A DNA stretch of 64,000 bases from an uncultured Lachnospiraceae bacterium (GCA_910587095.1 CAJUMJ010000004.1:54640-118639), one strand, 5' to 3'. Counted from the stretch's first letter, positions 7,099-16,336 are shown. Made by a program: numbers and translations. The notes: generated from the letters alone by a model not told the origin.

Positions 7099-9471
7099 TT
7101 ATATTTTCTGAAGTTTTGCGAAACCCGCGTACATGATCTTTTGTCCCGCCTCGTCGAAAATCACCGTCACCTGGCTGTCCCTGGGGCCCGGCTCAATCTT
7201 TAAGACTGTACCCTCACCGTACCGGGCATGGCGCACCCGGTCGCCTGCCTCATAGCCGATCTTTCCTGACGCACCCGGCTCGGAAACTGCCTTTGTCCCG
7301 GCCGCTTTTCCTCCGGAAGAAAATGGATTTCCTCCCACCGTAACCGGTGTCTTCCCCGCGCCCCGCCTGATGGGAACCGCCACAGGCTTTTTTCTAGCCG
7401 TGTAGGCGTCGGGGGTTGCCGCATAGGGCTTTACCGGTTCGGAAAAAGGTTTTGTTGCCGCCGCGTAGGGTCTGGCCTGCAGGCGGTTTCTCTCCGGCGA
7501 ATCCTCGTCGTAGATCTCCTCTTTCTTTGGCAGACGGCCAACCGGCGTATTGTCCAAAAGAGACGGCGGAATTTCCCTCACAAAACGGCTGACGGGGTTG
7601 TACTGCGTCTCCCCTCGCACCATGCGCTTTCTCGCGCAGGTAAGCGTGAGCACCTCCTTTGCCCTTGTAATACCCACATAAGCCAGGCGTCTTTCCTCCT
7701 CGATTTCCATCGGGTCATCCGCCGTGATGCTCATATAGCTGGGGAACATGCCGTCCTCCATACCTGCCAGATAAACATGCCCAAATTCCAGTCCCTTGGC
7801 GCTGTGCAGAGTCATGAGAAGCACCCGGTCGCTGTCCCCGTCCACACGGTCAATATCCGCCACAAGAGCCACTTCCTCCAGAAATTCGCTCAAGGCCGGC
7901 TCCTCTTTCTCCTCCTCGTAAGCCACCACTTTATTGACCAGCTCCTCGATATTTTCAACGCGGTCTGCAGCATCCTCCTCGTCGGACTCCTCCAGCTCTT
8001 TCAGATATCCTGTCAGATCTAGCACATCCTTTACGAGCTCCGCCAGACTGTAGAACTCCGCCTTACTCCGAAAGCTCTGTATCATTGTCACAAAAGGTTT
8101 CAGCTTGGAAGCGCTTCGCCCGATAGTAGCGATCTGATCCGCCTCCCTCAGCGCGTCATAGAAGCTTATCCCCAACTCATCCGCGTATTCCTGCACCCTC
8201 AAAATCGTCGCCGCTCCTATGCCGCGTCTTGGCACATTGATGATCCGCTTCACCGCCACATCGTCCTTGCCGTTGTCGATGGTTTTCAGATAAGCCAGCA
8301 CATCCTTGATCTCTCTTCTGGAATAGAAGTTTGTGCCTCCTATCACATCGTAGGGAATACCTTCCATGATAAAGCGCTCCTCAAGCAGGCGGGCCTGGGC
8401 GTTCGTGCGGTAGAGCACGGCGCAGTCCCCGTAGGATATCCGCTCCGTTTTCTTCTTTTTTGCCACATCCCCCGCAATAAACTCAGCCTCCTCAAAAGCC
8501 GAATCAAACTGCTTGAAGCAGATGCGGTTTCCCTCCTGTTTGTCCGTCCAGAGCGCCTTTTCCTTTCGCCCTCTGTTGTTTTTAATGACCGCGTTGGCCG
8601 CGTCCAAAACGACCTGCGTGGAACGGTAATTCTGTTCCAGCTTCACCACACAGGCGTCGGGATATACCTTCTCAAAGTCCAGAATATTGCGTATGTTGGC
8701 TCCCCTGAACTTATAGATAGACTGATCGTCATCCCCCACCACGCAAAGGTTTCTGCGCCCCTTGGCCAGAAGCCTGATCAGTTCAAACTGTGCGGTGTTC
8801 GTATCCTGATACTCGTCCACCATAATATAGCGGAACCGATCCTGATAGGAGGAAAGCACCTGCGCGTCCGTCTTAAAAAGCTCCACTGTCTTCATGATGA
8901 GGTCGTCAAAGTCAAGCGCGTTATTCTTCTTTAAAGTCGCCTGATATTCCCTGTAAGCCTTGGCAATCCTGCTTCCGTTATAGTCGTAGCCATTTTGCAT
9001 CTCGTATTCCTGCGGATCGATCAGTTCGTCCTTTGCGGAGGAGATGGCTCCTAAAATCGTCCTCTCCTTGAGCATCTTCGTGTCAATCTGCAGCTTTTTG
9101 CAGACTTCCTTCATGATGCTCTTCTGGTCGTCCGTATCGTAGATCGTAAAGTGATTGTCGTAGCCCAATCTGTCTATATATCTGCGCAAGATCCGCACAC
9201 AAGTGGAATGGAAGGTGGATACCCATACCTGCTCCGCGCCGAAGCCGACGATTTTATCCACACGTTCCCGCATCTCCCCCGCCGCCTTATTGGTGAAAGT
9301 GATGGCCAGAATATGATAGGGCGCCACACCTGCCTGATCCATCAAGTATGCCACCCTGTGCGTCAAAACTCTTGTCTTGCCGGAACCGGCGCCCGCAAGA
9401 ATCAGCACCGGTCCCTCAGTCTGCATGACAGCCTGTCTCTGCCTGTCATTTAACGTATCATATATACTCAT
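7099..9471 (-). CDS. pcrA: ATP-dependent DNA helicase PcrA/UvrD
   Basis: PcrA is a superfamily 1A 3'-5' helicase acting in nucleotide excision repair, conflict resolution and plasmid rolling-circle replication. The 790-residue product has Walker A AGAGSGKT near residue 27, ITFTNKAAGEMRERV (motif Ia), VDEYQDTN (Walker B), VVGDDDQSIYKFRGA (motif III), QNYRST (IV), LMTLHSAKGLEF (V) and EERRLAYVGITRAK (VI). A flexible linker leads to a C-terminal Tudor-like RNA polymerase-interacting region (GDRVRHARYGEGTV). PcrA is the host helicase usually recruited by HUH Rep proteins, which matters for the Rep gene in the prophage. Confidence 0.97.
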   Translation of the reverse strand: MSIYDTLNDRQRQAVMQTEGPVLILAGAGSGKTRVLTHRVAYLMDQAGVAPYHILAITFTNKAAGEMRERVDKIVGFGAEQVWVSTFHSTCVRILRRYIDRLGYDNHFTIYDTDDQKSIMKEVCKKLQIDTKMLKERTILGAISSAKDELIDPQEYEMQNGYDYNGSRIAKAYREYQATLKKNNALDFDDLIMKTVELFKTDAQVLSSYQDRFRYIMVDEYQDTNTAQFELIRLLAKGRRNLCVVGDDDQSIYKFRGANIRNILDFEKVYPDACVVKLEQNYRSTQVVLDAANAVIKNNRGRKEKALWTDKQEGNRICFKQFDSAFEEAEFIAGDVAKKKKTERISYGDCAVLYRTNAQARLLEERFIMEGIPYDVIGGTNFYSRREIKDVLAYLKTIDNGKDDVAVKRIINVPRRGIGAATILRVQEYADELGISFYDALREADQIATIGRSASKLKPFVTMIQSFRSKAEFYSLAELVKDVLDLTGYLKELEESDEEDAADRVENIEELVNKVVAYEEEKEEPALSEFLEEVALVADIDRVDGDSDRVLLMTLHSAKGLEFGHVYLAGMEDGMFPSYMSITADDPMEIEEERRLAYVGITRAKEVLTLTCARKRMVRGETQYNPVSRFVREIPPSLLDNTPVGRLPKKEEIYDEDSPERNRLQARPYAAATKPFSEPVKPYAATPDAYTARKKPVAVPIRRGAGKTPVTVGGNPFSSGGKAAGTKAVSEPGASGKIGYEAGDRVRHARYGEGTVLKIEPGPRDSQVTVIFDEAGQKIMYAGFAKLQKI

Positions 9472-9483
9472 CGCTCCATATCC

Positions 9484-10458
9484 TTACTGGTATAATTGGT
9501 TGCCGCAGTTGCCACAGAATTTTGTCCCTGTGGTGGGTGTGCCGCAGTTGGGGCAAAACTTCGGCCCGGCGCCTGCCTGTGGCGCCTGCTGCCCCTGCAT
9601 TTTGTTTGCCGCACCTCCCATATTCATCTGGTTCACCATCTGCTGGCCGATAGCCATCCCCATCTGCAGTCCAACCATATCGGACGCCATGCCTGCGCCG
9701 CCGCCTCCTTTTCCTATCGCGTCCGCCGCCGCCATTTGGGTGTACTTGTTCATGTCCCCGACCATGGCCTGCGCCGCCGCCTTCTCCTGCATCTTGCGTA
9801 TCTCTTCCGGGTAGGAGAAGCTCTCGATCGTAAACCCTGAAATGGCGATGCCAAGAGTCCTCATATCGGCGTCCAGATCACTCTCGATCCCCTTTGCGAT
9901 GTTTCTCGCATCCGCCTGGAGATTGAACATATCGCGGCCCTCTCTGCTGATCCAGCTCATGAGAAGCTGGTCAAGACTCGCGATGATGCGTTCTTTCACG
10001 TCATTCACCGTGTATGTCTGCCTGATACCCGCCAGCTTCTCGATCAGAACGTCATGCTGCGCCACCCTGCAGTTGAACGTACCAAACGCCCGGATCGGCA
10101 TACCGCCCGGAAGGCCCGGCGCCTGAAGATTGATGGCGTTCTTCGTGCCCCATTTTACCAGAAGCTCCTTTGTGTTGATAAAAAGCACTTCCGCCCGAAG
10201 AGGCGTGCTGAACCCGAACTTAAAGCTCTTCAAAGTAGTGAGAAAGGGGATGATATCCGACTCGATGTCGTAATCTCCATCCTCCTCAAAAATACCTTCC
10301 ACTCTGCCGTTATACAGGAAAATGGCATCCTGCCCCGGACGGATAATCAGCCGGGAACCTTTCTTGATCTCCTGATTCTGAAACTTATAGAACAAAACGC
10401 CCGCACCGTTTTCGTTCCATTCGATAACGCTGGAAAACTGATTTTTTAAAAATCCCAT
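9484..10458 (-). CDS. SPFH-domain protein with C-terminal zinc ribbon (YdjI-like)
   Basis: The product is 324 residues. The first 240 form an SPFH/band-7-type region (IRPGQDAIFLYNGRVEGIFEEDG, NDVKERIIASLDQLL). A Gly/Met/Gln-rich linker and a double-CxxC zinc ribbon (CPNCG...CGNCG) follow. Bacillus YdjI and related proteins share this layout and are thought to act at the membrane with stress proteins. RBS GAAGGGAAAG precedes the ATG. Confidence 0.85.
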   Translation of the reverse strand: MGFLKNQFSSVIEWNENGAGVLFYKFQNQEIKKGSRLIIRPGQDAIFLYNGRVEGIFEEDGDYDIESDIIPFLTTLKSFKFGFSTPLRAEVLFINTKELLVKWGTKNAINLQAPGLPGGMPIRAFGTFNCRVAQHDVLIEKLAGIRQTYTVNDVKERIIASLDQLLMSWISREGRDMFNLQADARNIAKGIESDLDADMRTLGIAISGFTIESFSYPEEIRKMQEKAAAQAMVGDMNKYTQMAAADAIGKGGGGAGMASDMVGLQMGMAIGQQMVNQMNMGGAANKMQGQQAPQAGAGPKFCPNCGTPTTGTKFCGNCGNQLYQ

Positions 10459-10477
10459 TTTTCTTTCCCTTCTTCCT

Positions 10478-10511
10478 GAATTGATATATATATCTTAATA
10501 TATATCAATTC
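10478..10511. repeat. Long AT-rich inverted repeat overlapping the chemoreceptor stop
   Basis: GAATTGATATATA pairs with TATATATCAATTC around a short loop. It covers the chemoreceptor stop codon and precedes the SPFH gene on the same strand. Possible roles are a terminator or mRNA-processing hairpin between the two genes, or a regulator site. Confidence 0.6.
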
Positions 10512-11989
10512 TGGTTCTGTTTCAACTGCTGCGCCTGTTCACTAAGATCCTCCACAAGTCTGTCTACCTCCGCGACAATCCTTGTATTGTTCTCGCTGAC
10601 GCTGACAGTCTCCTGGGAATGGGCGGATACCTCCTGCACTATGGCAGAAATCGTCTGCACGTTCTCGACAATCACGCCGTTGGCGCCCGCAAGCTGCCTT
10701 ACGGCCTGATCCAGGCGCCTGCTCTGCTCATCCACATGATCCGTGCCGACCGCGATCTTCTCAAAACCGTCAGCCGCCTGCGCCGCGGATTCGCTCTGTT
10801 TCCGGCTGCTCTCCATCAGCTCCTCAACCGCCCCCACTACAACCTTAATTTTTTCCGAAACGTTGCGGATCACATCCGTGATATTTACCGTAGCGCCCTG
10901 CGTCTGGTTCGCCAGACCGGATATCTCCGTCGCCACCACCGCGAAGCCCTTTCCGGCTTCCCCGGCGCGCGCCGCCTCAATACTTGCATTCAGGGCAAGC
11001 AGGCTGGTCTGGCTTGCCACGTTGGTAATCATATCTATGATAGACTGCATGTTGGCGGTGTATTCCTCCAGCTCCTTCATATCCGCCACCGCCTGTCCTC
11101 CTGCCCGCTCAGTATTTTGCATCTGCCTCATCAGCATGTCCAGATTCTCCCTGCCAAGCCGCACGCTGTCTTTGGCCTCCGTCATACTCTGCGAGATGGA
11201 AGTCATCACGTCCGCCATCTGTTCAATGTGATTCTGGATCTCCGCTGTCTTTCCCATCTGATTCTGTATTGACCTGGCCGTCTCGTTGGTGCCCTCCGAC
11301 ACTTCCTGCATGGCGTTTCTCGTTTCCGCTACCGCGTCCCCCAGCTCATGCATCCGGCCTGCCACCTCCAGAATACCACCCGACATCTGCCCCGATATGC
11401 GCATCACACGCTCAAGCAACGCGGATACGTTCTCCTTCTCCTGATCCAGCTCCTGCAGTTTGGACGCATTGATTTTTTCCAGCGTCTTCGTGGAACGGCA
11501 CAGGAAAATCGATACCAGTATGAGAAGCACTATCCGTATTTCGTATGTTGCAATGTCCTCGGCCTTAATGCCTCCCACAACTCCCTGCCACCCAAGAAAC
11601 GCCAGATTGATGACAATTCCCGCTCCTGACACCCAGGCGCAGAGCTTCACATCCGAATACAAAACCAGCACGAGGCAAAGCGGTATAATATATGTAAACG
11701 CAATCATATTGACAGTGGTAAACACCACAAAGAGATAAAACAGACTGTATGTCACGCCTATCACATACTTTAACCGTCCGTCCGAAGGCTTCCTCATATA
11801 CAGCAAAAATTCAGCCACCACCGGCAGTATCGCAATCAGCGAAAACACCGCGTAATACCCTATCGTTCTGCTTCCCTTAAGCACCTCAATCAGATAGGCA
11901 AGCACCAGCACGGCGACGATCACCGTATGACAGGCAACCGCCGTCCTGTTCATCGCCCTTGCACCGTCAAATGCACCATTCTTATCCAT
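10505..11989 (-). CDS. Methyl-accepting chemotaxis protein
   Basis: The product is 494 residues with about six hydrophobic segments in the first 190 residues and no sizeable periplasmic sensor, so it probably senses within or near the membrane. A long coiled-coil signalling domain follows. Its hairpin tip reads IDMITNVASQTSLLALNASIEAARAGEAGKGFAVVATEI in pieces, close to the universal MCP tip that binds CheA/CheW. ATG 11989 is preferred because AGGAGG lies just upstream; a longer open frame has no ribosome binding site. The ligand is unknown. Confidence 0.92.
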   Translation of the reverse strand: MDKNGAFDGARAMNRTAVACHTVIVAVLVLAYLIEVLKGSRTIGYYAVFSLIAILPVVAEFLLYMRKPSDGRLKYVIGVTYSLFYLFVVFTTVNMIAFTYIIPLCLVLVLYSDVKLCAWVSGAGIVINLAFLGWQGVVGGIKAEDIATYEIRIVLLILVSIFLCRSTKTLEKINASKLQELDQEKENVSALLERVMRISGQMSGGILEVAGRMHELGDAVAETRNAMQEVSEGTNETARSIQNQMGKTAEIQNHIEQMADVMTSISQSMTEAKDSVRLGRENLDMLMRQMQNTERAGGQAVADMKELEEYTANMQSIIDMITNVASQTSLLALNASIEAARAGEAGKGFAVVATEISGLANQTQGATVNITDVIRNVSEKIKVVVGAVEELMESSRKQSESAAQAADGFEKIAVGTDHVDEQSRRLDQAVRQLAGANGVIVENVQTISAIVQEVSAHSQETVSVSENNTRIVAEVDRLVEDLSEQAQQLKQNQN

Positions 11990-12039
11990 CTGTCGTCCTC
12001 CTTTTTCACAGAAAATAAAGAAAAACAAAGTTACGGCTT

Positions 12040-12069
12040 AGTATAGCACATCACTTTGCAAGGCGACAA
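12040..12069 (-). promoter_or_regulatory. Likely promoter of the chemoreceptor gene
   Basis: On the minus strand TTGTCG and TATACT are 18 bp apart, about 50 bp upstream of the chemoreceptor start. Confidence 0.5.
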
Positions 12070-12144
12070 TACCCTTGTGCATATCCTCCTTGTTTACGGC
12101 ACAATCCGTCATTTTTTCGGTACGGATTGCAGTCTCCTCCCCCG

Positions 12145-13005
12145 CTATCTCACCCCGATCACAATGCCGGCTATAATAACGGCCGCACAGACAAGCTTGT
12201 GCGTCGTGTTCTTCTCTTTAAAAAGAAACCTTCCCGCCAGAATCGTCACCACGCAGCCGGACTGTTTCAGGAGCGTCATCATCGTGACGCGGCTACCCTC
12301 CATGCCGTTCGCCAAAAAGAGCGCCCGGTCCGCGACGACTATGAGCAGGCTCAAAAGCCAGACCCACTTGTTGCAGACCACCCGTTTCCAGTTTACGGGT
12401 GTCCTTGTAATCAGGATAAACGCCAGATAAAACAGCGTCAGAAACAGCAGATACCAGAACTGGAGCTGAAAGCTTGAGATATCTCTCATTAAAATTTTGT
12501 CCAGCAAGCCCGAAACGGCGTTTAACATACAGGAGGTAAATGCCATCACTACATATTTTATTTCCACTGCCTCACCGGAAAGCGCGACGGCCTCCCGCAC
12601 GCTTCCCGGACGGTATTTTAACAAAAGCAGGCCCGCCGACACGAAAATAAGGCCAACCACCTGAAAAACACCCAAAACCTCTTGCAGAACGATCACGCCA
12701 AGCATGGTCGCAAAAAGCACCCTTGACAGGTCAAGCACACCGTACAGGCTGATCGGCATCCGCCTGATCGCCTGGAAGCTGAGCATCCACGCCAGAAAAA
12801 TGACAAAAGCCTTCGCCGCGATGAAGAGATAAAAGCGGGGTTCCACTCCCATCGACAGCTTCGCGGAAGGCAAGACGATTACAAAAGACAGGAAAGTATA
12901 CATAAACAACACTTCGATAGTGGAGTTTTTCTCCAGCGCCTTCTTCTTTACAATCTCCCGAACCCCTTTCAGGATACCGTAGAGCAAAACCAGCCAGACC
13001 CACAT
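12145..13005 (-). CDS. EamA-family (DMT) transporter
   Basis: The product is 286 residues with about ten hydrophobic segments arranged as two EamA repeats. The first ends near VSAGLLLLKYRPG and the second near AAVIIAGIVIGVR. Drug/metabolite transporters of this type export or import small metabolites, and the substrate cannot be inferred. ATG 13005 has AGGAGG plus AAGGAG upstream and is followed by a membrane segment (WVWLVLLYGIL); the upstream in-frame extension is hydrophilic and unsupported. Confidence 0.85.
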   Translation of the reverse strand: MWVWLVLLYGILKGVREIVKKKALEKNSTIEVLFMYTFLSFVIVLPSAKLSMGVEPRFYLFIAAKAFVIFLAWMLSFQAIRRMPISLYGVLDLSRVLFATMLGVIVLQEVLGVFQVVGLIFVSAGLLLLKYRPGSVREAVALSGEAVEIKYVVMAFTSCMLNAVSGLLDKILMRDISSFQLQFWYLLFLTLFYLAFILITRTPVNWKRVVCNKWVWLLSLLIVVADRALFLANGMEGSRVTMMTLLKQSGCVVTILAGRFLFKEKNTTHKLVCAAVIIAGIVIGVR

Positions 13006-13118
13006 CTCCTTTGTACCTCCTGCCTCCCTGCTCTGCTCACTTCCATAAGCGACTGGCAACATGCTTTCATGCAAGCATGAGCATCTCGTCAGTCACTTCT
13101 GACTCTGCTTATGCGCGC

Positions 13119-13150
13119 AAAAAAAGAAAACCATGTATATTCTGGTTTTC
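13119..13150 (-). terminator. Terminator of the tRNA-Gly transcript
   Basis: On the minus strand GAAAACCA and TGGTTTTC form an 8-bp stem followed by a seven-base T-run, about 20 bp downstream of the tRNA. Confidence 0.85.
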
Positions 13151-13170
13151 CCTATCTTATCTCTAAAATA

Positions 13171-13241
13171 AGCAGGCGAGGGGAATCGAACCCCCCTCCC
13201 AAGCTTGGGAAGCTTGTATTCTACCGATGAACTACGCCTGC
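13171..13241 (-). tRNA. tRNA-Gly (anticodon CCC)
   Basis: The 71-nt minus-strand cloverleaf has acceptor stem GCAGGCG/CGCCTGC, anticodon stem CAAGC/GCTTG around loop TTCCCAA (anticodon CCC) and T-arm GGGGTTCGATTCCCC. CCA is not encoded. It lies about 130 bp upstream of the interrupted lipoprotein gene but is not the phage attachment site. Confidence 0.95.
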
Positions 13242-13368
13242 AAACTTACGACATACATAGTATACCATTTTCTTTCCAAAAAGAAAAGCATTTTTTTTAT
13301 TTCAGCATAGCCTATAGTAAATATGTCTTTATGGATTGCGGCAAAATACAGGCAATCCGAGGAGGATC

Positions 13369-13998
13369 ATGAAAAAAACTGGCTGTTTATTACTTTCGCT
13401 GCTTCTGCTCGCGGGTGTTTTGTGGGGCTGCGGCGCTGGCGCCGGAAGCGGAAAACCCGTCGCATCGTCCAAACCCGACAAAACCCCCGTAATTCTGAAC
13501 GAGGTGGCTCACTCCATCTTTTATGCGCCCATGTATGTATCCATCGAGGAAGGCTATTTTGCGGACGAAGGTATCGACCTGACCCTGATCACGGGCTTCG
13601 GTGCCGATAAAACCATGACCGCTCTCTTAACCGGAGAAGCTGACATCGGTTTTATGGGGAGCGAGAGCACGATCTACACCTACAAGGAAGGCGCTTCCGA
13701 CTACGCGGTGAACTTTGCGCAGCTCACCCAGCGGGCCGGAAATTTCCTTGTATCGAGAGAACCCATCGAGAACTTTAGATGGGATATGTTAATCGGTAAG
13801 GATGTGCTGGGCGGACGCGCGGGCGGTATGCCGGAAATGGTCTTTGAGTACATTCTGAAGAAGAACGACATCGATCCGGCAAATGACCTTGCCATCGATC
13901 AGAGCATCGATTTCGGTTCCACCGCGGCGGCGTTCTCAGGCGGACAGGGGGACTTTTCGGTTGTGTACGCTGTTTACTACACCTCTATTCATCTTTAG
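13369..13998 (+). pseudogene. ABC-transporter substrate-binding lipoprotein, 5' part split by prophage
   Basis: This is the N-terminal 199 codons of an NMT1/THI5/SsuA-like solute-binding protein (NEVAHSIFYAPMYVSIEEG, GEADIGFMG). It has a lipoprotein signal with lipobox LWGC (Cys21). The host reading ends at 13967; the last ten codons (YAVYYTSIHL) come from phage DNA before a stop at 13998. Translation starts at ATG 13369, after GAGGAGG. Joined to 53577-54012 it gives an uninterrupted 344-residue protein of normal length. The truncated product lacks its second lobe and should not bind ligand. No permease or ATPase gene is visible nearby. Confidence 0.92.
13945..13992. other. attL, left prophage junction
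   Basis: Host codons for DFSVV run into phage sequence CGCTGTTTACTACACC. The GTA at 13965-13967 is shared with attR. The phage half here is the exact reverse complement of the phage half at attR. Confidence 0.85.
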
Positions 13999-14087
13999 AC
14001 TTCAGGTTTCTCCAAGGCTCTCATTGCCGCCCTTTGTCATGGGAGATTCTCAAAAGAAAAGAGCGGTGGCAAGTTCCGCTCTCATTC

Positions 14088-14237
14088 TTAGTTCTCTTTT
14101 CCCTCTTCGTCCTTCTTCTTTTTGCCTTCAACTGTTTCGATACAATCAACAATATCATCACTTGTGAAATTTTTTGATTTTAACCACTCGATAAGGTTTA
14201 ATATTTCTCTTGCTGTCATTGTTTCTAATACCTCCAT
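14088..14237 (-). CDS. Small hydrophilic protein at the prophage left edge
   Basis: The product is 49 residues, starting MEVLETMTAREILNLIEW and ending in a Lys/Glu-rich tail; probably helical, no membrane segment. AAGGAG lies nine bases before the ATG. It has its own promoter and repeated operator-like sites (14302-14340). It lies beyond the lysis genes, the usual place for a gene expressed in the lysogen. Function unknown. Confidence 0.6.
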   Translation of the reverse strand: MEVLETMTAREILNLIEWLKSKNFTSDDIVDCIETVEGKKKKDEEGKEN

Positions 14238-14301
14238 CTTCCAATCTCCTTTCCGTCCGTCAGATTTACTTGCCTTATCTGATAATACTATTATATCAAT
14301 A

Positions 14302-14340
14302 TTGGTTACCTATTTATATCATAAAATAGTTGGTTACCAA
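14302..14340 (-). promoter_or_regulatory. Promoter with paired TTGGTTACC operator-like sites
   Basis: TTGGTTACC occurs at 14302-14310 and TTGGTTACCAA at 14330-14340. On the minus strand TTGGTA and TATAAA are 16 bp apart, with one site covering the -35 and the other just past the -10. This is a layout expected for repression. Confidence 0.5.
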
Positions 14341-14394
14341 ATGCAAAAAAAATATTTTTAAAAGTTGAAAAAGGGGATTGCTCTTTATATCTTA

Positions 14395-15261
14395 CTAAAA
14401 CCCGCCTACGCTGCCTCCCTTTCCGTTATCATCCCGCGCCCAATACTTTTTCTCGCGGCTGTCCACATGCACGAATCCGTTATACTTGATAATGCCTTTG
14501 ATCCCGAGCGTCTGCGCGTACCTCGCCACCTCCTGAGGGGTATGCCCTCTGACAACAATGTCAAAGGCCCTCCCCTGGAGATGGTAAGATGCTTTCGCCC
14601 CTTTTACTTTCTTATTGTATTCCGGCGTCCGGTAGGCGCTGTTGATGATAACGGGCGCGTCGAAATGATCCCGGATCAATTGCAGTTTCCCCCTCACGAA
14701 ATCCACATCGACCAGTATCTTGTCATCCCCATCTTTACAGCGAAACTCCTTCACTTTGAAATTTGCTGATACAGCCTTATTGCCGTCCAGCGAAAGGGAA
14801 TACTCCCTGATTGCGCCGCCTGCTGCCTCTTGTGCGTTCTCCTTTTTTCCTGCAAGAAACAACTCCCGTTCCGCCTGCCGCCGCTTTGTAAGCCAGTCCA
14901 GCACCTTTCCACCAGCCTTATTATAAAGAAGAATCTTCTCTGCGATCACCGTCTTTGACCTGGTTCCATTTGCCGTGAGCTTGTCGATACTGCCTAGATT
15001 GTATGCGAAGGACACCATAGCGTCGAACTCGTTCTGTGTCCAGCGGTATCTATCCTCGTACTTTTCTACTTTCTTCTCGTACTTCTCCAGATCGGCGCAC
15101 AGATAAGCCTCCGCCTGCGCTGACGATATCTTCTGCCCTGCCGTGACTCCTGCCGTATGGCCATAACCGATTGTCCAGACACCGGCTGGACACTTATAGG
15201 CATCAAGACGGCAGCCTTCAAACTTTTTTATCAGGTCTATACCTGCCTGACTTGTCTTCAT
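14395..15261 (-). CDS. Two-domain endolysin: GH24 lysozyme plus M15 peptidase
   Basis: The 288-residue cell-wall lysin carries an N-terminal T4/P1-type lysozyme domain (LIKKFEGCRLDAYKCPAGVWTIGYGHT, with the Glu of KFEG as likely acid catalyst). The C-terminal domain is an M15A-type peptidase (SAYRTPEYNKK, SYHLQGRAFDI and a final GFVHVD supplying the His/Asp zinc ligands). Cutting both glycan and peptide bonds is expected. There is no signal peptide, so release depends on the neighbouring holin-like proteins. AGGGAT lies before the ATG. Confidence 0.9.
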   Translation of the reverse strand: MKTSQAGIDLIKKFEGCRLDAYKCPAGVWTIGYGHTAGVTAGQKISSAQAEAYLCADLEKYEKKVEKYEDRYRWTQNEFDAMVSFAYNLGSIDKLTANGTRSKTVIAEKILLYNKAGGKVLDWLTKRRQAERELFLAGKKENAQEAAGGAIREYSLSLDGNKAVSANFKVKEFRCKDGDDKILVDVDFVRGKLQLIRDHFDAPVIINSAYRTPEYNKKVKGAKASYHLQGRAFDIVVRGHTPQEVARYAQTLGIKGIIKYNGFVHVDSREKKYWARDDNGKGGSVGGF

Positions 15262-15264
15262 CCC

Positions 15265-15573
15265 TTATCCCTCCTTCGATCCGATCTGTGCGATCGTCTG
15301 CCGTACCTTATCATATCCAAGCGTTGCTCCCAGCCAATTCGCCACTCCCATCAGTGCAAGGTATACACTGTTTAAAGCGTTAAACGGGATCTGATAGTTG
15401 ACGTAGTAGAGTACCGTTGCCCCACAACCTACAATCACCGCAATGATCAGGACGAGTACATTGGATGCGTATGTAACCCTCTGCTCGTCCAAAAACTTTT
15501 TGATTCCCTCCGTGAGCAGCGACGTAATCGCCGCACATGCTGTTAAAATAACTAAAAATACCGTTACTGTCAT
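15265..15573 (-). CDS. Holin-like membrane protein
   Basis: This 102-residue protein has an N-terminal membrane helix (VTVFLVILTACAAITSL), a second (VLVLIIAVIVGCGATVLYYV) and a weaker third, with a charged C-terminus. It sits 3 bp upstream of the endolysin gene and overlaps the gene before it by 4 bp. Size and position fit a holin; no family is recognised with certainty. Confidence 0.6.
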   Translation of the reverse strand: MTVTVFLVILTACAAITSLLTEGIKKFLDEQRVTYASNVLVLIIAVIVGCGATVLYYVNYQIPFNALNSVYLALMGVANWLGATLGYDKVRQTIAQIGSKEG

Positions 15574-15878
15574 AACTCTTCCTCCACTTCTATCGGTTGC
15601 ACCGATACATTTTCATCTTCATAAGTTTTTCCGTCCCTTCCAAACCTGTACTTGCGCTGGTTCTCCGCTTTTGCTTTCCACACGATCAGCGCAGTGTGTA
15701 TTCCCAGCTCTCCATATGCCCACTGTGGGGCATCTGCAAGATGAGACAAATCCGTCAATCCCAGCACGCCGCTTAGCGCGGTGATAATCAGAATAGCCGC
15801 CATAATTGCATTAACCGCACAGAAATTGTAAAAGTACAGTTTGTCCGTGTAGCCACGATTTTTAATCAGCTTTCTCAT
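15570..15878 (-). CDS. Small phage membrane protein of the lysis cassette
   Basis: The product is 102 residues: a basic N-terminus, one or two membrane segments (NAIMAAILIITALSGVLGL) and a hydrophilic acidic tail (QPIEVEEEL). It overlaps both neighbours by 4 bp, so the three lysis-region membrane proteins are translationally coupled. It could be a holin partner or antiholin; this is inferred from position. Confidence 0.55.
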   Translation of the reverse strand: MRKLIKNRGYTDKLYFYNFCAVNAIMAAILIITALSGVLGLTDLSHLADAPQWAYGELGIHTALIVWKAKAENQRKYRFGRDGKTYEDENVSVQPIEVEEEL

Positions 15879-16156
15879 GTTTCGTCCTCATCGTGCGCAG
15901 CCTTGTTTATATACTTCTCGATCTTTGCAACTGCCTCTGTCACCGGCCCGTTGCATCCCTGCTCCTTAAGCCCTTTCAGACAAGCGAGAATACCATATAT
16001 CACAAGGCATTGCTCTTTCTTTATCTTTGCGATCTCTGCGTCCTGCGCGTTCTGTCTCGCATACCATTTGTAAGCCGCAATCAAAAATCCACAGATCACA
16101 GTCAATGCAGATATCACAGCCGCCGCTTTTATGATCTCTTCCGCTCCTATGTACAT
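15875..16156 (-). CDS. Small membrane-anchored phage protein
   Basis: The product is 93 residues with an N-terminal membrane segment (AAAVISALTVICGFLIAAYKW) followed by a charged helix. Similar single-span proteins are common next to holins in Clostridia phages. Role unknown; holin, antiholin or spanin-like function is possible. Confidence 0.55.
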   Translation of the reverse strand: MYIGAEEIIKAAAVISALTVICGFLIAAYKWYARQNAQDAEIAKIKKEQCLVIYGILACLKGLKEQGCNGPVTEAVAKIEKYINKAAHDEDET

Positions 16157-16170
16157 CCCCTGCTGCCTCC

Positions 16171-16320
16171 TTACTCCCTCTGCCCGATCAGAATAACGAT
16201 CTGCGTGTACTGCTCCTCAGTCAGCCTGCCGGAGCCGTAATATACGTCCGCCATTGTGGACAGCTCCTCATTGCTCTTCATGCTGTTTGATATCAGGCTT
16301 TTCATAATCCTGTATGCCAT
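16171..16320 (-). CDS. XkdX-like small phage protein
   Basis: The product is 49 residues. Its C-terminal part, ADVYYGSGRLTEEQYTQIV, resembles the XkdX family that lies between tail-fibre and lysis genes in PBSX-like phages. GGGAGGTGA precedes the ATG by seven bases. Function in the family is unknown. Confidence 0.6.
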   Translation of the reverse strand: MAYRIMKSLISNSMKSNEELSTMADVYYGSGRLTEEQYTQIVILIGQRE

Positions 16321-16336
16321 GCCCCTCACCTCCCTT

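Noticed and set aside
13171..13241. tRNA-Gly as phage attachment site
   Set aside because: The prophage junctions are inside the lipoprotein gene, about 700 bp away, and no tRNA 3' end is duplicated at 53.6 kb.
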